From NCBI RefSeq assembly GCF_013978595.1, contig NZ_JACDTZ010000001.1, positions 310,001 to 374,000 on the forward strand: a DNA stretch of 64,000 bases. The letters are read 5' to 3'. Positions 60,774 through 64,000 of this stretch are shown piece after piece. The DNA is from Corynebacterium haematomassiliense (GTDB lineage: Bacteria > Actinomycetota > Actinomycetes > Mycobacteriales > Mycobacteriaceae). How positions within the stretch are numbered: the stretch's first letter is position 1; every line of letters starts with the position of its first letter. The translations under genes and the position numbers were made by a program. The notes under the pieces were generated by a model. That model was not told the origin of the DNA. It ran no database searches and was given only the letters and a program-made list of their open reading frames with translations.

Positions 60774-61889
60774 CTACAGGCCGAGCGCGCGCATGATGGT
60801 GCGCAGCTTGGCCGAGGTTTCGTCGAGCTCGGCCTGCGGGTCCGAGTAGGCGGTAAGGCCCCCGCCAGCCCAGGCGCGGGCCCGGGTGCCGTCCGCGTTG
60901 ACCTCGGCGCAGCGGATGGCCACCATGTATTCGCCGTCGCCGGCGGCATCCGTGTAGCCCACCGCGCCGGCGTAGAAGCCGCGGTCCGATTCCGCGGTAG
61001 TGATCAACGCTTCCGCCGCCGCCTGCGGGGTGCCGCAGACCGCCGGGGTGGGGTACAGGCTCAGCGCGAGGTCGAGCGCGCTCGGGGCGGGATCCTTCAG
61101 CACGCCCTCGATCGGTGTGGCCAGGTGCCACATCTCGCTGGTCTTTTCCAGCCGCGGGCGTTCCGGGACAGTGAGCTCGCTGCACAGAGGCGCGAGGATG
61201 CGCCGGATGTGGTCGACCACGAAGCGGTGCTCGTCCAAGTCTTTCGCAGAATCGCGCAGTGAGTTGGCCGCCGCCTGGTCTGCGTCCTGGTCGCCGGGGA
61301 CGCGGGCGTCGGAACCTGCGAGGGGAAACGACCAGACGCGCCTGCCGCGCCGGCGCACCAGCACCTCTGGCGAGGACCCGACGAGGAAATGCCCCGAGCG
61401 CCCCGAGGGGGTGAGGTCCGCGATGAACCCGTCGTGCGTGTACGACAGGTCGATCAGCCGCGCTGCGACCAAGCGGGGGTCCACCGGCGGGTCAAAGGCG
61501 ATGTCTACGGCACGCGCCAGCACTACTTTGTCCAGGGCGGAGCTTTGGATTGTCGAGATGGCGGCTTCGACTCGGCGCAGGTGTTCGGCCGGGGACGGGT
61601 CAACGTCGATAAGCATTGCGTTGAGCTTGGAACCCTCGCCGACGCGGTAGTACGGGTGCGGCTCGAGCGCACCCGGCTCCCGGATGATGTGCTCGGGGAC
61701 CGTGAGTGCCGCTGGGCAGTCGTGATCGAAGGGGAGGGCGCCGACAACCATTTCTTCCTCGCCGCGCGCGATCGCGTCCGCAGCCTCCCACGCATCGTCG
61801 AAGGTGCGGAGTGCACCTTGGGTGCGCACGGAGCCGTCGCCACGCGAGAGCAGAAAGTCTGGGGCGCTATCGGGTCTGGAAGTGGGCAT
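60774..61889 (-). CDS. Isochorismate synthase (MenF/EntC family)
   Basis: A 371-residue chorismate-utilising enzyme: general-base Lys in ALDKVVLARAV, FLVGSSPEVLVRRRGRRVWSFPLAGSDAR, EHRFVVDHIRRIL, PTPAVCGTPQ and ESDRGFYAGAVGY with metal-binding Glu. It feeds menaquinone or catecholate siderophore synthesis; no men or ent genes are adjacent, so which pathway is unresolved. TAAAGT (minus strand, 61898-61903) ends 8 nt before ATG 61889. Confidence 0.9.
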   Translation of the reverse strand: MPTSRPDSAPDFLLSRGDGSVRTQGALRTFDDAWEAADAIARGEEEMVVGALPFDHDCPAALTVPEHIIREPGALEPHPYYRVGEGSKLNAMLIDVDPSPAEHLRRVEAAISTIQSSALDKVVLARAVDIAFDPPVDPRLVAARLIDLSYTHDGFIADLTPSGRSGHFLVGSSPEVLVRRRGRRVWSFPLAGSDARVPGDQDADQAAANSLRDSAKDLDEHRFVVDHIRRILAPLCSELTVPERPRLEKTSEMWHLATPIEGVLKDPAPSALDLALSLYPTPAVCGTPQAAAEALITTAESDRGFYAGAVGYTDAAGDGEYMVAIRCAEVNADGTRARAWAGGGLTAYSDPQAELDETSAKLRTIMRALGL

Positions 61890-61974
61890 GTGACGATACT
61901 TTAACGAACCTCCATTTGTGCACGCACGTCTGTATTGCTTGCCGCTACATAAAAGTGGGGTTAGTGTGGCCGGT

Positions 61975-63033
61975 GTGAAAATTGTGAAAAGCCTTGCAGG
62001 TGGTCTCGCTGCCTTGCTCATCGCAGGTAGTGCGGTCGCCCCGGTGCAGGCTGGGGCCCAAGATATGTCGTCCCAAATCAACGGACAGGTAAACCGCGCG
62101 ATCAACGACGCTAACCGCGCCGCCACCGACGCTGTGAACCAGGCCAACGCCGAGTGGAACAAGTTCGTCAAAATGGCCAACGACACCATCCCCGGCAGCT
62201 CGGCTCTTCCGCGCAATCCGCTGCCCGCGCCTGCGCCGGTGCCTGCCCCCGCGCCCTGGGCGCCCCAGGCCCCCGCGCCGGTGGCAAACGGCACCAACGG
62301 CGAGATCCATGCCGCCGGCCGCAGCTACCTGGTTTGGGTGCCGCGAGGCTACAACCCGGCGAACCCGACGCCGGTGATGGTGGGCTACTCCGCCTACCAA
62401 GATTCCACCGAAAACTTCCGCAACTACTCCCGCCTGCGCGAATCCTCTGTCGGGCGCGACGCCATCATCGTCTACCCCCGAGCCATCGGCGCATCCTGGG
62501 AAGGCTCGCCGACCGCCTCCACCCGGCCCGGCCAGGACATTGCCTTCGTGCGCGCGATGATCGACGACGTGCAGCGCTACTACAACATCGACCGCCGCCG
62601 CATCTACGCCACCGGCATGTCCACCGGCGGCGGCATGGCAGCAGTCTCCGCCTGCCACATGGCGGACCTCTTCGCCGGCGTCGCGGGTGTATCCGGTGCC
62701 TACTACGCGCCGGTGAACCGCGGCTGCCAGAACCTGCCCATCGCGTTTATGGCACTGCACGGCATGAACGACACGCTCACTCCGTACTACGGCACCACCC
62801 GCCGCGGCGAGCGCGTCCTGCCGGTGCCGGAAATGTTCGGCTCCTACGCCGCCCGCAACGGTTGCGGACCCGGCCTCGACCGCGCCCCGCTGTATAGCGC
62901 CACCCGCGTCTCCGCCCGCGGTTGCCGCAAGGGCGTCGAAGTGATCCAGGTGCACGGCTCCAACCATTACTGGTGGTACTCGCCGTCCGCCGCCGACGAA
63001 ATGGGGGCGTTCCTCCCCCGCCACTCCAAATAG
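61975..63033 (+). CDS. Secreted alpha/beta-hydrolase esterase (PHB depolymerase/LpqC-like)
   Basis: About 352 residues. Signal peptide (MKIVKSLAGGLAALLIAGSAVAPVQAGAQ, cleaved near AGA), a short helical segment, a Pro/Ala-rich linker (LPAPAPVPAPAPW), then an esterase domain with nucleophile motif GMSTGGGMA, Asp in HGMNDTLTPY and His in HGSNHYWWYS. The family includes feruloyl esterases and PHB depolymerases; the natural substrate is unknown. GTG 61975 is chosen, since TAGTGT (61962-61967) ends 7 nt before it. Confidence 0.85.
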   Translation: MKIVKSLAGGLAALLIAGSAVAPVQAGAQDMSSQINGQVNRAINDANRAATDAVNQANAEWNKFVKMANDTIPGSSALPRNPLPAPAPVPAPAPWAPQAPAPVANGTNGEIHAAGRSYLVWVPRGYNPANPTPVMVGYSAYQDSTENFRNYSRLRESSVGRDAIIVYPRAIGASWEGSPTASTRPGQDIAFVRAMIDDVQRYYNIDRRRIYATGMSTGGGMAAVSACHMADLFAGVAGVSGAYYAPVNRGCQNLPIAFMALHGMNDTLTPYYGTTRRGERVLPVPEMFGSYAARNGCGPGLDRAPLYSATRVSARGCRKGVEVIQVHGSNHYWWYSPSAADEMGAFLPRHSK

Positions 63034-63086
63034 CGCACCACCTCATCGCCTCCCGGGGCGCGACCCGGGGCGCCTGTCAAGGCGCA

Positions 63087-63171
63087 GTTTTGTAAAACTC
63101 GGCCACAGTGGGGTGGAGGGAGCTGGGGGTATTGGGTTTTGGCCTTTGTTCTAGGCCGAGTTTTACAAAAC
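63087..63171. repeat. 18-bp perfect inverted repeat
   Basis: Left arm GTTTTGTAAAACTCGGCC (63087-63104) and right arm GGCCGAGTTTTACAAAAC (63154-63171) are exact inverses, separated by 49 bp. Each arm contains the smaller palindrome GTTTT-NN-AAAAC. The right arm runs directly into the tandem array. It may be a terminator or the end of a small mobile or repetitive element. Confidence 0.75.
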
Positions 63172-63172
63172 C

Positions 63173-63324
63173 ATGTTGTGCCGGTTCTGCGGTCGCAGAA
63201 TGTTGTGCCGGTTCTGCGGTCGCAGAATGTTGTGCCGGTTCTGCGGTCGCAGAATGTTGTGCCGGTTCTGCGGTCGCAGAATGTTGTGCCGGTTCTGCGG
63301 TCGCAGAATGTTGTGCCGGTTCTG
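63173..63324. repeat. 27-bp tandem repeat array (5 full units plus a partial)
   Basis: Units start at 63173, 63200, 63227, 63254, 63281 and 63308 (last one cut after 17 bp). The units are identical, each beginning ATGTTGTGCCGGTTCTG and ending CGGTCGCAGA. Every junction contains TTCTGCGGTCGCAGAA, a 7-bp inverted repeat. Because 27 is divisible by three, reading frames stay open through it on both strands, but no ribosome-binding site or family supports coding. The 390-bp gap 63034-63423 holds only this array and the inverted repeat. Confidence 0.9.
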
Positions 63325-63423
63325 TCCCGGGGTGGTGTTTCTGCTTCTTACTTTCGACTCGGTGTAAAGCAGACGCAAAGTCTAGGGTGGCCAGCTTAGC
63401 AAGGTGAATAGGGGTGACTATCC

Positions 63424-63852
63424 CTATTGGTAGATGCACTGCTCAATTTCATGACCGGTTTCGCTGACACGAATACCGCGTGTGCGGCTTGGGAACTTCG
63501 CAGGGATCCCTGACTCGAAATCAATTTCAAGTTTTGCTGATAATAGTCGCACCGCATCATCGACTTCATTGGGATCACAGGGAACATCAGCAACAGTTAC
63601 GAAGAAGAATACTGAGTACTCCGCTTCCTCTTCCGGGCTTAGCTTCTCGCTCGGTGGGATGATCTCTGACAGGAGGAGTTCAAAAGTTGGTTCACTGTGT
63701 CCAGCTTGGTATGCCTGTTCAGACGAGAAGTGCACTCTGTTTTTCTCGCGCACTACATCGACGCATCTTTGGTGCCTTGCTTTTGCTTCATCAAGTTGGT
63801 CGTACCGACACACGAATTTTGTGAAAAAACACCACGTAGATGTCTCATTCAT
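63424..63852 (-). CDS. Hypothetical protein, low GC
   Basis: 142 residues, soluble, acidic, with four cysteines and an EKLSPEEEAEYSVFFFVTVADVPCDPNEVDDAVRLL segment suggesting an alternating alpha/beta domain. AAGGAAA 6-7 nt upstream supports ATG 63852. Base composition is markedly less GC-rich than the core genes, so it is probably horizontally acquired. I do not recognise the family. Confidence 0.65.
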   Translation of the reverse strand: MNETSTWCFFTKFVCRYDQLDEAKARHQRCVDVVREKNRVHFSSEQAYQAGHSEPTFELLLSEIIPPSEKLSPEEEAEYSVFFFVTVADVPCDPNEVDDAVRLLSAKLEIDFESGIPAKFPSRTRGIRVSETGHEIEQCIYQ

Positions 63853-64000
63853 AAAGTTTCCTTATCTGTACGTCGATTTATTTCGTGGCGTGGTCGTCTC
63901 TATCCGGCCACCTGAACTAGAAGCGTGTCCGAGGGTAACGTAGAGGGGGGATAAATAAATGTAGACAATGTATGTTTCATTGCTCGCCACTTTTCCGGAG
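63853..64000. other. Intergenic end of window, no gene seen
   Basis: 148 bp, AT-rich, with no supported coding frame. It presumably holds the promoter of the 63852 minus-strand gene. Nothing else is recognisable. Confidence 0.5.

Noticed and set aside
60774..61889. Assigning the isochorismate synthase to siderophore synthesis under DtxR
   Set aside because: No DtxR-type palindrome or siderophore genes seen near it; menaquinone synthesis is equally possible.
63173..63324. Possible CRISPR array
   Set aside because: The units are contiguous and identical with no variable spacers, and no cas genes are nearby.
63077..63439. Long open frames through the 27-bp repeats on both strands, giving 9-residue peptide repeats
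   Set aside because: The frames stay open only because the unit length is a multiple of three. No ribosome-binding site, no recognisable domain, and several frames are open at once.

Overview
The window reads as a stretch of high-GC chromosome from a Corynebacterium species. The grounds are: a GlgE/GlgB glycogen pair; an ilvBNC operon behind a Corynebacterium-type leader-peptide attenuator; gatC-gatA ... pfkA ... gatB, ligA and mnmA in an order familiar from the genus; an IS6-family element of the IS1628 type; and many start codons preceded at 6-8 nt by a TANNNT -10 box, the signature of leaderless transcripts common in actinobacteria. No rRNA, tRNA or CRISPR array was seen.

Layout. 0-9.1 kb: thioredoxin/TPR protein, divergent glgE-glgB, ABC ATPase, Nudix hydrolase, THUMP-like methyltransferase and a cysteine desulfurase. 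9.2-19 kb is an accessory block between the cysteine desulfurase and its likely partner mnmA: a secreted GH25 lysozyme, a spermidine-synthase-like protein, a two-component system driving an ABC-2 exporter (two matching candidate operators), an unknown low-GC gene pair, and a copper island (copB-csoR with a clear CsoR operator). The copper island is bracketed by a 17-bp direct repeat of the mnmA leader and by a decayed piece of mnmA. 19-22.9 kb: mnmA, a MetE-like protein without the usual zinc ligands, an exonuclease, and a Fic toxin with a 55-residue antitoxin.

22.9-27.4 kb is a composite transposon: two IS6-family copies in the same orientation (one an internal-deletion mini-copy, one full length but frameshifted) enclose tetR-MFS and arsR-MFS(truncated) efflux cargo. 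The outer flanks carry the same 8-bp target duplication, TCCTAGAT, so the unit inserted as a whole, between the fic antitoxin and its probable promoter/operator next to ligA.

27.5-42 kb is mainly housekeeping: ligA, a regulated serine hydrolase operon, an ACT protein, a cytochrome P450, gatC-gatA, MFS, pfkA, mug, prsW, a GNAT gene broken by a 1-nt frameshift, and gatB followed by a very strong hairpin. 42-57.5 kb carries the branched-chain amino acid genes: ilvD, ilvL(leader)-ilvB-ilvN-ilvC and leuB. Between them sit a YkvI-type carrier, a DoxX protein, a cation-diffusion exporter, a DUF262 protein and two related lipoproteins that flank leuB. 57.5-63 kb: a cNMP/CBS/DUF294 protein paired with an exonuclease, an FAH-family enzyme, isochorismate synthase and a secreted esterase. 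The right end (63.0-64.0 kb) has an 18-bp inverted repeat, a 27-bp tandem repeat array and one orphan gene.

All functional calls rest on motif reading and on knowledge of the families; no database search was run.
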